Shown one piece after another: positions 32,960-41,625 of a stretch of 55,168 nt of DNA. Source of the DNA: Sphingomonadaceae bacterium. Lineage in GTDB: Bacteria > Pseudomonadota > Alphaproteobacteria > Sphingomonadales > Sphingomonadaceae. Within the stretch, counting starts at the first letter, position 1, and each line of letters starts with the position of its first letter. Under the pieces are notes generated by a model, which worked only from the letters and a program-made list of their open reading frames with translations, had not been told where the DNA came from and made no database searches. The stretch covers positions 1 through 55,168 of the forward strand of contig JANYGB010000054.1 of the NCBI GenBank assembly GCA_025359445.1. Reading direction: 5' to 3'. The translations under genes were made by a program, and so were the position numbers.

Positions 32960-34099
32960 TCAGTACCCGCTCAGCACCGCCACCCGCTGGGCGTGGTAAT
33001 ACTGGTCGCCCATGAATTCGGCCAGCGCCCGGTCGCGCTTCATGTAGAGGCCGATGTCGTATTCGTCGGTCATGCCGATCCCGCCGTGCATCTGCACGCC
33101 TTCCTTGACCGCCAGCCCCGCCGCCTGCCCTGCCTTGGCCTTGGCGACCGAGACCATCAGTTCGGCCTTGTCGCTGCCGCCATCGAGCAGCTGCTGCGCC
33201 TTTATCACCGCGGCGCGGGCAATCTCGAGCTCGCTGTAAAGATGCGCCGCGCGCTGCTGGAGCGACTGGAACTCGCCGATCAGCTTGCCGAACTGCTTGC
33301 GCTGCTTGAGGTACGTGGTGGTCATATCGAACGCGCCCATGCCGACCCCGACGCTTTCTGCTGCGGCACCGACGCGCCCGGCGCTCAGCATTTTGTTGAG
33401 CACCGCGCGTCCGCCATCGACTTCGCCGATCACCGCGTCGGCATCGAGCTGGACATTGTCGAGCTTCACATGCGCCGCCATCGCGCTATCGACCAGCCGC
33501 ACGCTGTCGAGGGTCAGCCCCGCAGCATCCTTGGGCACCGCGAACAGTGTGATCCCATCGGCATCGTCGTCACCCCCGGCGGTGCGCGCGGCGATCACCA
33601 GCATGTCGGCCGATGCACCCTGGACGACAAAGCTCTTGGTTCCGCTCAGCTTGAAACCATTACCCGCGCGTTCCGCCTTCGTTTTTATCCGCTCGGGGCG
33701 GTGCTTGGGGCCTTCATCGATCGCCACGGCATAGACGCTCGACCCATCGAGCAGGCCCGGCAGGTAGCGCCCGCGCAGATCGTCGCCGCCCGCACCCAGC
33801 GCAGTTGCGGCCATCACCGAGCTGGTCAGGAACGGCGACGGAGTGAGGTTGCGGCCGATTTCTTCGAGCACGATCCCGGCCTCGACGTGACCCATGCCGA
33901 GCCCGCCGTCGGCTTCGGGGACCAGAATGCCGGTGAAGCCCATCTCGGCGAACTGGCCCCACAGCGCGTGGCCGAAGCCGTCCTTGCAGGAGATATCGCG
34001 GAAGTGGCGCAGCTGCTTTGCAATTGCACCCTCATCGGCCATGAATCCGCGGGCGCTATCGGCCAGCATCGCCTGATCGTCATCGTGATAAAGCGGCAT
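32960..34099 (-). CDS. Acyl-CoA dehydrogenase (small-type subunit)
   Basis: A 379-residue FAD flavoprotein of the acyl-CoA dehydrogenase superfamily. It shows an N-terminal helical domain (LADSARGFMADEGAIAKQL), a divergent middle sheet (GTKSFVVQGASADMLVIAAR) and the C-terminal domain with TTTYLKQRKQFGKLIGEFQS and VQMHGGIGMTDEYDIG. The middle domain is less conserved than in the next gene. Paired genes of this kind often form alpha2beta2 heteromers, as for steroid side-chain enzymes, and the neighbour at 34212 would be the partner; that is inference. The start has a GGAGAGA Shine-Dalgarno. Confidence 0.88.
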   Translation of the reverse strand: MPLYHDDDQAMLADSARGFMADEGAIAKQLRHFRDISCKDGFGHALWGQFAEMGFTGILVPEADGGLGMGHVEAGIVLEEIGRNLTPSPFLTSSVMAATALGAGGDDLRGRYLPGLLDGSSVYAVAIDEGPKHRPERIKTKAERAGNGFKLSGTKSFVVQGASADMLVIAARTAGGDDDADGITLFAVPKDAAGLTLDSVRLVDSAMAAHVKLDNVQLDADAVIGEVDGGRAVLNKMLSAGRVGAAAESVGVGMGAFDMTTTYLKQRKQFGKLIGEFQSLQQRAAHLYSELEIARAAVIKAQQLLDGGSDKAELMVSVAKAKAGQAAGLAVKEGVQMHGGIGMTDEYDIGLYMKRDRALAEFMGDQYYHAQRVAVLSGY

Positions 34100-34115
34100 T
34101 CTATCTCTCCAATCT

Positions 34116-34206
34116 CGTCATCCCGGACTTGATCCGGGATCGCTGGCGTCCTGGCGCGGCCTCGCGTGATGAGGCCAGCGGTCCCCGGCCGAGCCGGGGA
34201 CGACGC
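34116..34206. repeat. CATCCCGGG-type palindromic repeat, copy 3
   Basis: The left arm CGTCATCCCGGACTTGATCC runs to 34147, and the right arm begins GCCAGCGGTCCCC and ends GGGGACGACG (34174-34206). The arm sequence has drifted from the copies at 25625 and 31980. It separates the two same-strand acyl-CoA dehydrogenase genes. Confidence 0.8.
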
Positions 34207-34211
34207 GGTTA

Positions 34212-35387
34212 TTACGCTCCCGGCAGGTCGAGAATGCGTTTGGCGATCACGTTGAGCATTACCTCGCTGGTGCCGCCCTCGATCGAATTGGCTTTGGTGC
34301 GCAGCCAGCCACGCGCGCGGCCACCGCCGTTCGAGGCGGCGCTATCCCATTCGAGCGCGGCGCTGCCGCCCGCCGCCATCACCAGTTCGTGGCGGCGCTT
34401 GTTAAGCTCGGTCCCGGCGTATTTCATCATGTTGGAACCCGCCGGATGGCCCTTGCCCACCTTGACTTCGTCGAGGAACTTCTCGCCCATCGCGCCGTAA
34501 GCCAGCGCATCGACGTCGAACATCGCAAGTTCAGCGCGGAGCAACGGATCTTCAACGCCCGAATTGCGCGAAAGGATCGCGCCAATCGTGTTCATCCGGT
34601 CACCCCCGCCCGCGCCCGAGATCATCTCGCGTTCGTGGCCGAGCAGGTACTTGGCAACGTCCCAGCCGCGATTGAGTTCGCCGACAAGCTGCTCTTTGGG
34701 GACTTTGACGTTGTCGAAAAAGGTTTCGCAGAACGGTGAATTGCCGCTGATCAGCAAGATCGGCTTAGTCGAAACTCCGGGACTCGCCATGTCGAACAGC
34801 AGGAACGAGATGCCTTGGTACTTGTTGGCCTTGTCGGTGCGGACCAGGCAAAAAATCCAGTCGGCCTTGTCGGCGTACGAGGTCCAGATTTTCTGGCCGT
34901 TGACCACCCAGTGATCTCCCTTGTCCTCGCCGAAGGTCTGGAGCGAGACTAGGTCCGAACCCGAGCCAGGTTCGGAATAGCCTTGGCACCAGCGGATTTC
35001 ACCACGCGCGACCTGGCCCAGATAATGGACCTTCTGTTCCTCGGTGCCGAATTTAAGCAGGGCCGGGCCAAGCATCCAGATGCCGAAGCTGGAGAGTGGC
35101 GGGCGCGCGCCAATGCGCTGCATTTCCTCGCGTAGAATCTTGCCCTGAGCCGCGCTGAGTCCCGCGCCGCCATAAGCAACGGGCCAATCGGGCACGGTGT
35201 AGCCTTTGGCCACGCAGGCTTCGAGCCAGGCTTTCTGCGCTGCATTCTTGAACACGAAATTACGGCCACCCCAGCAGACGTCTTCCTCGCTTTGAACGGG
35301 CGCGCGCAATTCGGGCGGACAGTTGGCTTCAAGCCATGCGCGCGCTTCGGCGCGGAAAACTTCCGGATCGGACATTGGCGCTGACAT
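34212..35387 (-). CDS. Acyl-CoA dehydrogenase
   Basis: A 391-residue flavoprotein, well conserved. The flavin-binding middle region reads WCQGYSEPGSGSDLVSLQ then WVVNGQKIWTSYADKADWIF. The C-terminal region has EGGTSEVMLNVIAKRILDLP, which is family-typical. An N-terminal ARAWLEANCP and GGRNFVFKN region is characteristic of the subgroup acting on bulky acyl-CoAs. Substrate unknown. It heads the minus-strand group of three and lies 5 nt beyond the repeat. It is divergent from the SDR gene at 35559 with about 170 nt between them, which should contain both promoters. Confidence 0.9.
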   Translation of the reverse strand: MSAPMSDPEVFRAEARAWLEANCPPELRAPVQSEEDVCWGGRNFVFKNAAQKAWLEACVAKGYTVPDWPVAYGGAGLSAAQGKILREEMQRIGARPPLSSFGIWMLGPALLKFGTEEQKVHYLGQVARGEIRWCQGYSEPGSGSDLVSLQTFGEDKGDHWVVNGQKIWTSYADKADWIFCLVRTDKANKYQGISFLLFDMASPGVSTKPILLISGNSPFCETFFDNVKVPKEQLVGELNRGWDVAKYLLGHEREMISGAGGGDRMNTIGAILSRNSGVEDPLLRAELAMFDVDALAYGAMGEKFLDEVKVGKGHPAGSNMMKYAGTELNKRRHELVMAAGGSAALEWDSAASNGGGRARGWLRTKANSIEGGTSEVMLNVIAKRILDLPGA

Positions 35388-35558
35388 GGGGTAAGGCTCC
35401 TCTTCTTAACCGCAAGGTTAAGGCGCTTGTCCCTCGCCACGCAAGCCCCGAATTTCCCGTCGCATCCAGTACTCCGCTTGCCGTAGCGTAAACGCCAAGG
35501 GCGTTGACCCGCCCTGTTCGCTGCCTAAGCTGAGCCCAAACATAAACCAGGAGAGACC

Positions 35559-36446
35559 ATGCGATTCTCAGGCAAATGCGCCGTCATAACCGGCGCAGCA
35601 TCGGGTATCGGGCGCGCAGCAACGCTGCTGTTCGCGCGCGAGGGGGCGACCGTTTACGCCGCCGATATCGATCTGGCCGGAGCGCAGAAGGTGGCTGCCG
35701 AAGCCGGGGCAAAGGTCCACGCGGCAGCTTGCGACGTTTGCGAGGTGGCGCAGATCAAGGCGTTGATGGACCGCGCCGGCAGCGAACAGGGCGGGATCGA
35801 TTTCCTGTTCAACAATGCCGGAGCCGGCGGTGACCGCGCGCCGATCGACGAGATTGAGCCCGAAGGCTGGGACCGTACATTTGACTTGCTGATGCGCTCG
35901 GTGGCGATGGGCATTCGCTATGCTGCGCCGCACATGAAGGGCCGCGCAGGCGCTGCGGTGGTCAACACTTCGAGCGTCGCTGCGGTCGGCCCGGGCTATT
36001 CGCCCACCGCTTATGCCGTGGCCAAAGCGGGCGTGCTCCACCTGACCAAGTGCGCGGCGACCGATCTGGCGCGGTACGGCATCCGCGTGAATGCGGTGCA
36101 GCCCGGCTTCATCAACACCAACATCTTCACCGCCAGCGTCGAAATGCCGAGCCAGCTAGTCGCTCCGGCCAAGGCCATGATCCACGAGATGTCGTCGAAC
36201 GCGCAACCAGTGGCGCGCGCCGGGATGCCCGAAGATATCGCCAATGCGGTCGCGTTCCTGTGCAGCGACGATGCCAGCTTCATGACTGGCGCGGCGCTGA
36301 TTGTCGATGGCGGGATCACCGTCGGCCCGCGCCACAGCTGGGATCCCGCAGCGCCGGGGATGTTCGATGCGCTAACCGCGCTGGCTGAAAGCGTTGGGGC
36401 TGAAAGCGCCGGGGCCGAGGGGGCAGCGGCGGGCGACGGCAAGTGA
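35559..36446 (+). CDS. Short-chain dehydrogenase/reductase with alanine-rich tail
   Basis: A 295-residue classical SDR. It has VITGAASGIGRAATLLFARE, an aspartate after strand two (YAADIDLAG) that favours NAD(H), FLFNNAGAGG, the catalytic Ser in VVNTSSVAAVG, and Tyr/Lys in PTAYAVAKAGVLHL. After the last family strand (TGAALIVDGGITVGPRHSWD) comes an odd low-complexity Ala/Glu/Gly tail of about 30 residues (ESVGAESAGAEGAAAGDG). The stop overlaps the GTG start of the transporter gene by 4 nt, so the two are coupled. An AGGAGAG Shine-Dalgarno precedes the ATG. Confidence 0.9.
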   Translation: MRFSGKCAVITGAASGIGRAATLLFAREGATVYAADIDLAGAQKVAAEAGAKVHAAACDVCEVAQIKALMDRAGSEQGGIDFLFNNAGAGGDRAPIDEIEPEGWDRTFDLLMRSVAMGIRYAAPHMKGRAGAAVVNTSSVAAVGPGYSPTAYAVAKAGVLHLTKCAATDLARYGIRVNAVQPGFINTNIFTASVEMPSQLVAPAKAMIHEMSSNAQPVARAGMPEDIANAVAFLCSDDASFMTGAALIVDGGITVGPRHSWDPAAPGMFDALTALAESVGAESAGAEGAAAGDGK

Positions 36447-37900
36447 CGGCTCGTGTTTTGCTTCCGCCGGCTGAGCGACTGCCACTGCGGATCAAGCTAG
36501 CCAACGGCATCGGGTCGATCGCTTACGGGGTCAAGGACAACGGCTTCGCCGCACTGCTGCTGCTGTTCTACAGCCAGGTGCTTGGGCTCGAAGCCGGACT
36601 GGTCGGGCTGATCCTGCTGGTTGCGCTGCTGCTCGATGCACTGGTCGATCCGTTGGTCGGATACTGGAGCGACAAGACTCACAGCAAATGGGGCAAGCGC
36701 CATCCTTGGATGTACGCCGCGATCTTGCCGATGGCCGGGGCCTGGCTGATGCTGTGGCATCCCCCGCAGACCAGCTCGAACTGGCTCTACGCCTATCTGC
36801 TGCTGTTCGCCTTCCTGATGCGCGCGGCGGTGTCGTGCTATGAAATTCCGGCGCTCTCGGTGGTCCCCGGGCTGACCAGCGATTACGACGAACGGACTTC
36901 GGTTACGCGCTGGCGCTATATCTTCGCCTGGGCCGGCGGACTCGCCATGCTGATGCTGGCGTTCGGCGTGTTCCTGGTCCCTTCGGCGCGCTATCCGGTC
37001 GGGCAACTCAACGTCGATGGTTACGGCTTGTACGGTTGGACCGGAGCAGTGCTGATGGTGGGTGCTGCGCTGGTCGGTGCCTTATCGACCCATCGCCGGA
37101 TTGCCCGGCTCGATAGCAGCCCGCCGGTCCATCTGCCGCTGGGCCAGACCGTCCGCAAGATGGCGCGCACTTTGGCCAATCACGCATTCCTGATCCTGCT
37201 TGGCACCACGCTGTTCAATTACATCAATGTCGGCATGACCTTTTCGACAGCGACCTACATCCTGACCTATTATTGGGAGATGCCCCAAGCCGGCTTCCTG
37301 GTTTACTCGATCGCCCTGTTCGTCGGCGTGATCGGCGCATTCCTGCTGGTCGGGTTCCTTCAAAGCCGGATCGAGAAGCGCACCGGGGCGGTGGTTTGCG
37401 CGCTTGTATCGCTGGCCTTCGGGGTTTCGCCATACCTGTTGCGATTTGCCGGACTGTTCCCCGATAACAACCAGCCTGCACTGATCCCGGTGCTGTTCAC
37501 CCTGGTCACGATTTCGAACGGGCTGGCGGTGGCCGCAGGGATGATGATCACGTCGATGGCGGCGGACATCATCGAAGCCTCGCAGGAGGCGACCGGCGAG
37601 CGCACCGAGGGGCTGTTCTTTTCGGCCTACTTCTTCACCCAGAAGTGCGCGACCGGGATCGGGATTTTCCTGGCAGGCACCATCATCAGTGCTTCAGGCT
37701 TTCCGGCGCGAGCGCGGCCAGGCGACGTTGCGCCCGCTGTGCTCGATCATTTTGCGCTTTATTTCGTGATCGTGCTGACCGTGATCAGCCTGGCCGGAAC
37801 CGCGATCATCGCGCGCTTCCCGATTACCCGCGCCCAGCACGAAGCACGGATCGCCAAGCTTGCCGCGCTGGCTACCGACGCCACCGGAGGCGCGCCTTAA
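36443..37900 (+). CDS. GPH-family (glycoside-pentoside-hexuronide) MFS symporter
   Basis: A 485-residue, 12-span transporter of the cation symporter family. The family block YGVKDNGFAALLLLFYSQVL opens it, then LVDPLVGYWSDKTHSKWGKR, the hallmark of GPH transporters. YEIPALSVVPGLTSDYDERT and FYTQK-like SAYFFTQKCATGIGIFLAG follow. GTG at 36443 is used as start, overlapping the SDR stop. Sphingomonads carry many GPH members beside catabolic genes for non-sugar substrates, so the cargo may be a lipid-like or terpenoid acid rather than a sugar; this is inference. Confidence 0.85.
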   Translation: MTARVLLPPAERLPLRIKLANGIGSIAYGVKDNGFAALLLLFYSQVLGLEAGLVGLILLVALLLDALVDPLVGYWSDKTHSKWGKRHPWMYAAILPMAGAWLMLWHPPQTSSNWLYAYLLLFAFLMRAAVSCYEIPALSVVPGLTSDYDERTSVTRWRYIFAWAGGLAMLMLAFGVFLVPSARYPVGQLNVDGYGLYGWTGAVLMVGAALVGALSTHRRIARLDSSPPVHLPLGQTVRKMARTLANHAFLILLGTTLFNYINVGMTFSTATYILTYYWEMPQAGFLVYSIALFVGVIGAFLLVGFLQSRIEKRTGAVVCALVSLAFGVSPYLLRFAGLFPDNNQPALIPVLFTLVTISNGLAVAAGMMITSMAADIIEASQEATGERTEGLFFSAYFFTQKCATGIGIFLAGTIISASGFPARARPGDVAPAVLDHFALYFVIVLTVISLAGTAIIARFPITRAQHEARIAKLAALATDATGGAP

Positions 37901-37987
37901 TCGTCCGGTTAATTCACCCTTGGCGCAGGCCTTGCCACGTGGCAGGGAGCGCTGCGAGACTCGACAGTATCAGGAAAGGACTATCCC

Positions 37988-39277
37988 ATGGATTTCGATC
38001 CCACCGAACGGCAAGTCTATTGGCGCGACCGCGTCCGCCAGTTTATCGAAAACCACGTCCGCCCCCGGCAAGGTGACTACAAGGCGCAGGACCAGGCCGG
38101 TGAGCGATGGAAGGTGCTGCCCGTGGTCGAAGAGGAAAAGGCCCGCGCCAAGGCGCAGGGGATCTGGAACCTGTTCATGCCGCCGCAGGCCGGCCGCGCC
38201 CACGTGGACGATACGTTCGAATTCGACGGCCCGGGGCTGACGAACCTGGAATACGCGCTGTGTGCCGAGGAAATGGGCCGCGCCGGGTTCGCCAGCGAAG
38301 TGTTCAACTGCTCTGCACCCGATACCGGCAACATGGAAGTGTTCCACCGTTACGGCACCCGCGACCAGAAGGACAAGTGGCTCAAGCCGCTGATGGAAGG
38401 CGAAATCCGTTCGGCTTTCCTGATGACCGAACCGGCTGTGGCCTCGTCCGACGCGACCAACATCGAAACCTCGATCCGGCGCGAGGGCGACGAATATGTC
38501 ATCAACGGCACCAAGTGGTGGTCATCTGGGGCGGGCGATCCGCGCTGCAAGATCGCGATCGTCATGGGCAAGACCGATTTTGAAGCCAAGCGCCACGCCC
38601 AGCAATCGATGGTACTGATGGAGCTCGATGCTCCGGGGGTTGAAATCGTCCGCCACTTGCCGGTGTTCGGCTATGACGATGCACCGCACGGCCACATGGA
38701 AATCAAGCTCAACGACGTCCGCATCCCGGCCAGCAACATGCTGCTGGGCGAAGGCCGCGGGTTCGAGATCGCGCAAGGGCGGCTCGGGCCGGGCCGCATT
38801 CACCACTGCATGCGCACCATCGGCGTGGCCGAGGAAGCGATTGGCAAGATGGCCAAGCGGCTCCAGTCGCGTGTCGCCTTTGGCAAGGCGGTGTCCGAAC
38901 AATCGATCTGGGAGCAGCGGATTGCCCGCGCCCGCATCGATATCGAAATGACCCGGTTGCTCTGCCTCAAGGCGGCCGACATGATGGACAAGGTCGGCAA
39001 CAAGGCTGCTGCGGCCGAGATCGCGATGATCAAGGTCCAGGCACCGATGATGGCGCTGCGGATCCTCGACGATGCGATCCAGGCGCACGGCGCAGGCGGG
39101 GTCTCCGAAGACTTCGGGTTGGCTTCCGCCTGGGCGCATCAGCGCACGCTGAGGATCGCCGATGGTCCTGATGAAGTCCACAACCGCGCGATCGCCCGGA
39201 TCGAGTTCGCCCGTCATTCACCCAATGCGCCGAAGGTTGATGGGATGAGCTCGGGCGATATCGGGGTAAGCAGGTAG
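37988..39277 (+). CDS. ACAD10/11-like acyl-CoA dehydrogenase
   Basis: A 429-residue flavoprotein that resembles the dehydrogenase half of animal ACAD11 more than classical fatty acyl-CoA dehydrogenases. Examples are [87 protein letters not shown] and [17 protein letters not shown]. In that family the enzyme can act on 4-phosphorylated acyl-CoA made by an attached kinase domain. Here a separate gene at 40549 encodes such a kinase. That functional link is inference from family knowledge and proximity. GGAAAGG precedes the ATG. Confidence 0.9.
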   Translation: MDFDPTERQVYWRDRVRQFIENHVRPRQGDYKAQDQAGERWKVLPVVEEEKARAKAQGIWNLFMPPQAGRAHVDDTFEFDGPGLTNLEYALCAEEMGRAGFASEVFNCSAPDTGNMEVFHRYGTRDQKDKWLKPLMEGEIRSAFLMTEPAVASSDATNIETSIRREGDEYVINGTKWWSSGAGDPRCKIAIVMGKTDFEAKRHAQQSMVLMELDAPGVEIVRHLPVFGYDDAPHGHMEIKLNDVRIPASNMLLGEGRGFEIAQGRLGPGRIHHCMRTIGVAEEAIGKMAKRLQSRVAFGKAVSEQSIWEQRIARARIDIEMTRLLCLKAADMMDKVGNKAAAAEIAMIKVQAPMMALRILDDAIQAHGAGGVSEDFGLASAWAHQRTLRIADGPDEVHNRAIARIEFARHSPNAPKVDGMSSGDIGVSR

Positions 39278-39289
39278 TCAATTTGTCCC

Positions 39290-39417
39290 AAACCCCCGTT
39301 CGTGGTGAGGAGGGGCTGAGCCTGCGAAGGCCCGTCTCGAACCATCCAGCGCGGCGCAAGCGTCCTTCGAGGCGCGTCTTCGCTACGCTCTGCCGCTCCT
39401 CAGGACGAACGGGGTTT
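39290..39417. repeat. CCCCGTTCG-type palindromic repeat
   Basis: The left arm AAACCCCCGTTCGTGGTGAG continues GAG to 39312, and the right arm CTCCTCAGGACGAACGGGGT runs to 39417. The interior contains CTGAGCCTGCGAAGGC and CTTCGAGGCGCGTCTTCGC. It fills almost the whole gap between the acyl-CoA dehydrogenase and alcohol dehydrogenase genes and is a different family from the CATCCCGGG elements. Confidence 0.7.
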
Positions 39418-39443
39418 GATTACAATTCAAGGATACTAAACTT

Positions 39444-40535
39444 ATGAAAGCAGCCGTCCTCGTCCAGGCCCAGCAGCCGCTCGAAATCGAGCAGCTGTCG
39501 ATCAGCAAGCCCGGCCCGCACGAGGTTCTGATCCGCACCGCCGCTTGCGGTTTGTGCCATTCGGACCTGCACTTCATCGAAGGCACTTATCCGCATGCGA
39601 TGCCCGCCGTGCCCGGCCACGAAGCCGCCGGGATTGTCGAGGCGGTCGGCAGCGAAGTGCGCACGGTAAAGGTCGGCGATGCGGTGGTAACATGCCTGTC
39701 CGCGTTCTGCGGCCACTGCGAATTTTGCGTCACGGGCCGCATGGCGCTGTGCCTGGGCGCGGAGACGCGCCGCCCGGCCGGCGCCGAACCGCGGCTGACC
39801 CGCTCCAGCGATCGCTCGCCGGTCGCGCAAATGCTCAACCTGTCGGCCTTTGCCGAAATGATGCTGGTCCACGAGCACGCTTGCGTCGCGATCAATCCCG
39901 ACATGCCGCTTGACCGCGCAGCGGTGATCGGCTGCGCGGTGACCACCGGCGCGGGCGCGATCTTCAACGCCTGCAAGCTGACCCCGGGTGAAACCGTCGT
40001 CGTGGTCGGCTGCGGCGGGGTGGGCCTTGCCACGATCAACGCCGCCAAGATTGCCGGTGCCGGACGGATCATCGCGGCCGATCCGGTGAAGGAAAAGCGC
40101 GACCTCGCGATCAAGCTCGGTGCGACTGACGTGGTCGATGCCATGGCCGGCGATGCGGCTGCGCAAATCCAGGAGCTGAGCAAAGGCGGGGTCGATCACG
40201 CAATCGAAGCGGTCGGTCGTCCGGCCTCGGCGCAGCTTGCAGTCAGCTCGCTGCGCCGCGGCGGTACGGCGACCATTCTGGGCATGATGCCGCTGGGAGA
40301 GAAGGTCGGCCTTTCAGCGATGGACTTGCTCTCGGGCAAGAAGCTGCAGGGCGCAATCATGGGGATGAACCACTTCCCGGTCGATCTGCCGCGGCTGGTC
40401 GAGTTTTACATGCGCGGCCTGCTCGACCTCGATTCAATCATCGCCGAGCGCATCCCGCTCGAGGCGATCAATGAGGGCTTTGACAAGATGAAGACCGGCG
40501 CTTCAGCGCGCAGCGTCATCGTGTTCGACCAGTAA
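39444..40535 (+). CDS. Zinc-dependent alcohol dehydrogenase
   Basis: A 363-residue medium-chain dehydrogenase. The catalytic zinc ligands are in CGLCHSDLH and PAVPGHEAAGIVE. The structural zinc loop is intact with four cysteines (FCGHCEFCVTGRMALC). The NAD-binding fold has VVVVGCGGVGLATINAAKIA and IIAADPVKEKRDLA, where the aspartate favours NAD. The loop SRSDRSPVAQMLNLSAFAEM-like segment (TRSSDRSPVAQMLNLSAFAE) resembles the glutathione-independent aryl or long-chain alcohol group. It likely oxidises an alcohol intermediate of the surrounding CoA-linked pathway and is followed at 13 nt by the kinase-like gene. Confidence 0.9.
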   Translation: MKAAVLVQAQQPLEIEQLSISKPGPHEVLIRTAACGLCHSDLHFIEGTYPHAMPAVPGHEAAGIVEAVGSEVRTVKVGDAVVTCLSAFCGHCEFCVTGRMALCLGAETRRPAGAEPRLTRSSDRSPVAQMLNLSAFAEMMLVHEHACVAINPDMPLDRAAVIGCAVTTGAGAIFNACKLTPGETVVVVGCGGVGLATINAAKIAGAGRIIAADPVKEKRDLAIKLGATDVVDAMAGDAAAQIQELSKGGVDHAIEAVGRPASAQLAVSSLRRGGTATILGMMPLGEKVGLSAMDLLSGKKLQGAIMGMNHFPVDLPRLVEFYMRGLLDLDSIIAERIPLEAINEGFDKMKTGASARSVIVFDQ

Positions 40536-40548
40536 GGAATAGGGCGCG

Positions 40549-41622
40549 ATGAGCGAGGCAATCAACGCCGAGGAAGCCTTCGTCGGCACGGTCGAGCCTG
40601 AAGGCGCGGACAAGCTCGATGAGGGCAAGCTGGCTGAATGGATGAGTGCCAACGTCGCGGGTTTAACCGGGCCGTTGCACCTGACCAAGTTCAAAGGCGG
40701 GCAGAGCAACCCGACTTACAAGATCACGTCACCGAGCGGGAATTACGTGCTGCGGCGCAAACCGTTTGGAGTGCTGCTGCCCTCGGCTCACGCGGTTGAC
40801 CGGGAGTATAAGGTCCAGGCAGGGCTGCACCAGGCGGGTTTCGCGGTCGCCCCGCAATTTGGCCTGTGCACCGATGACAGCGTGGCCGGATCGATGTTCT
40901 ACGTGATGGGCATGGTCGATGGCCGGACCATCTGGGACGGCGCGATGCCCAAGGACGAACCGGCATATCGCCGCGCCACTTATGAGGCGATGATCGATAC
41001 GCTTGCTGCGCTGCACTCGGTCGATGTCGCAGCCGCAGGGCTGTCCGAATACGGCAAACCGGGCAACTATTTCGGCCGCCAGATCGATCGCTGGACCAAG
41101 CAATACCGGCTCGCCGAAACCGAAACGATCCCCGAGGTCGAGCGGCTGATCGAATGGCTGCCCGCGACCATGCCCGAGCAAACCCGCACCAGCGTGGTTC
41201 ACGGTGATTACCGAATCGATAACATGATATACGCGCATGACCGGCCGGAAGTGCTCGCGGTGCTCGACTGGGAACTGTCGACGCTGGGCGATCCGCTCGC
41301 CGATTTAACTTACGTGGCGATGGCCTGGGTAACTGATAACGCCGGACGATCAGGGGTCGCCGACCTTGACCGCAAAGCGCTGGGCATTCCGGAACTCGGT
41401 GAAATGGTCGAACGCTATTGCGCGTCAACGGGGCGCGATTCTGTGCCCGACATGAACTGGTACTTCGCCTACAACTTCTTCCGCCTGACCGGAATTTTGC
41501 AGGGCATCAAGAAGCGCGTGATTGACGGAACCGCCAGCTCTTCGCACGCCAAAGAGCAGAGCGAACGGGTTAAACCACTGGCCGAACGCGCTTGGGACTT
41601 TGCCGTCAAAGCCGGGGCCTGA
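40549..41622 (+). CDS. APH-type phosphotransferase, ACAD10/11 kinase-like
   Basis: A 357-residue kinase-fold protein of the aminoglycoside phosphotransferase superfamily. It shows TKFKGGQSNPTYKITSPSGN (nucleotide loop), YVLRRKPFGVLLPSAHAVDR, the catalytic loop SVVHGDYRIDNMIY (Asp general base and Asn) and the metal-binding VLDWELSTLGDPLAD. This is the ACAD10/ACAD11 and LvaA type rather than antibiotic resistance. Members phosphorylate the 4-hydroxyl of 4-hydroxyacyl-CoA. It ends the plus-strand catabolic group and pairs in function with the ACAD at 37988, by inference. Confidence 0.88.
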   Translation: MSEAINAEEAFVGTVEPEGADKLDEGKLAEWMSANVAGLTGPLHLTKFKGGQSNPTYKITSPSGNYVLRRKPFGVLLPSAHAVDREYKVQAGLHQAGFAVAPQFGLCTDDSVAGSMFYVMGMVDGRTIWDGAMPKDEPAYRRATYEAMIDTLAALHSVDVAAAGLSEYGKPGNYFGRQIDRWTKQYRLAETETIPEVERLIEWLPATMPEQTRTSVVHGDYRIDNMIYAHDRPEVLAVLDWELSTLGDPLADLTYVAMAWVTDNAGRSGVADLDRKALGIPELGEMVERYCASTGRDSVPDMNWYFAYNFFRLTGILQGIKKRVIDGTASSSHAKEQSERVKPLAERAWDFAVKAGA

Positions 41623-41625
41623 TCC

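Noticed and set aside
32816..34132. 438-codon plus-strand frame opposite an acyl-CoA dehydrogenase
   Set aside because: Antisense shadow; the dehydrogenase motifs are on the minus strand.
40549..41622. Aminoglycoside resistance gene
   Set aside because: It matches the ACAD10/11 and LvaA-type kinases rather than resistance enzymes and lies in a CoA-linked cluster.
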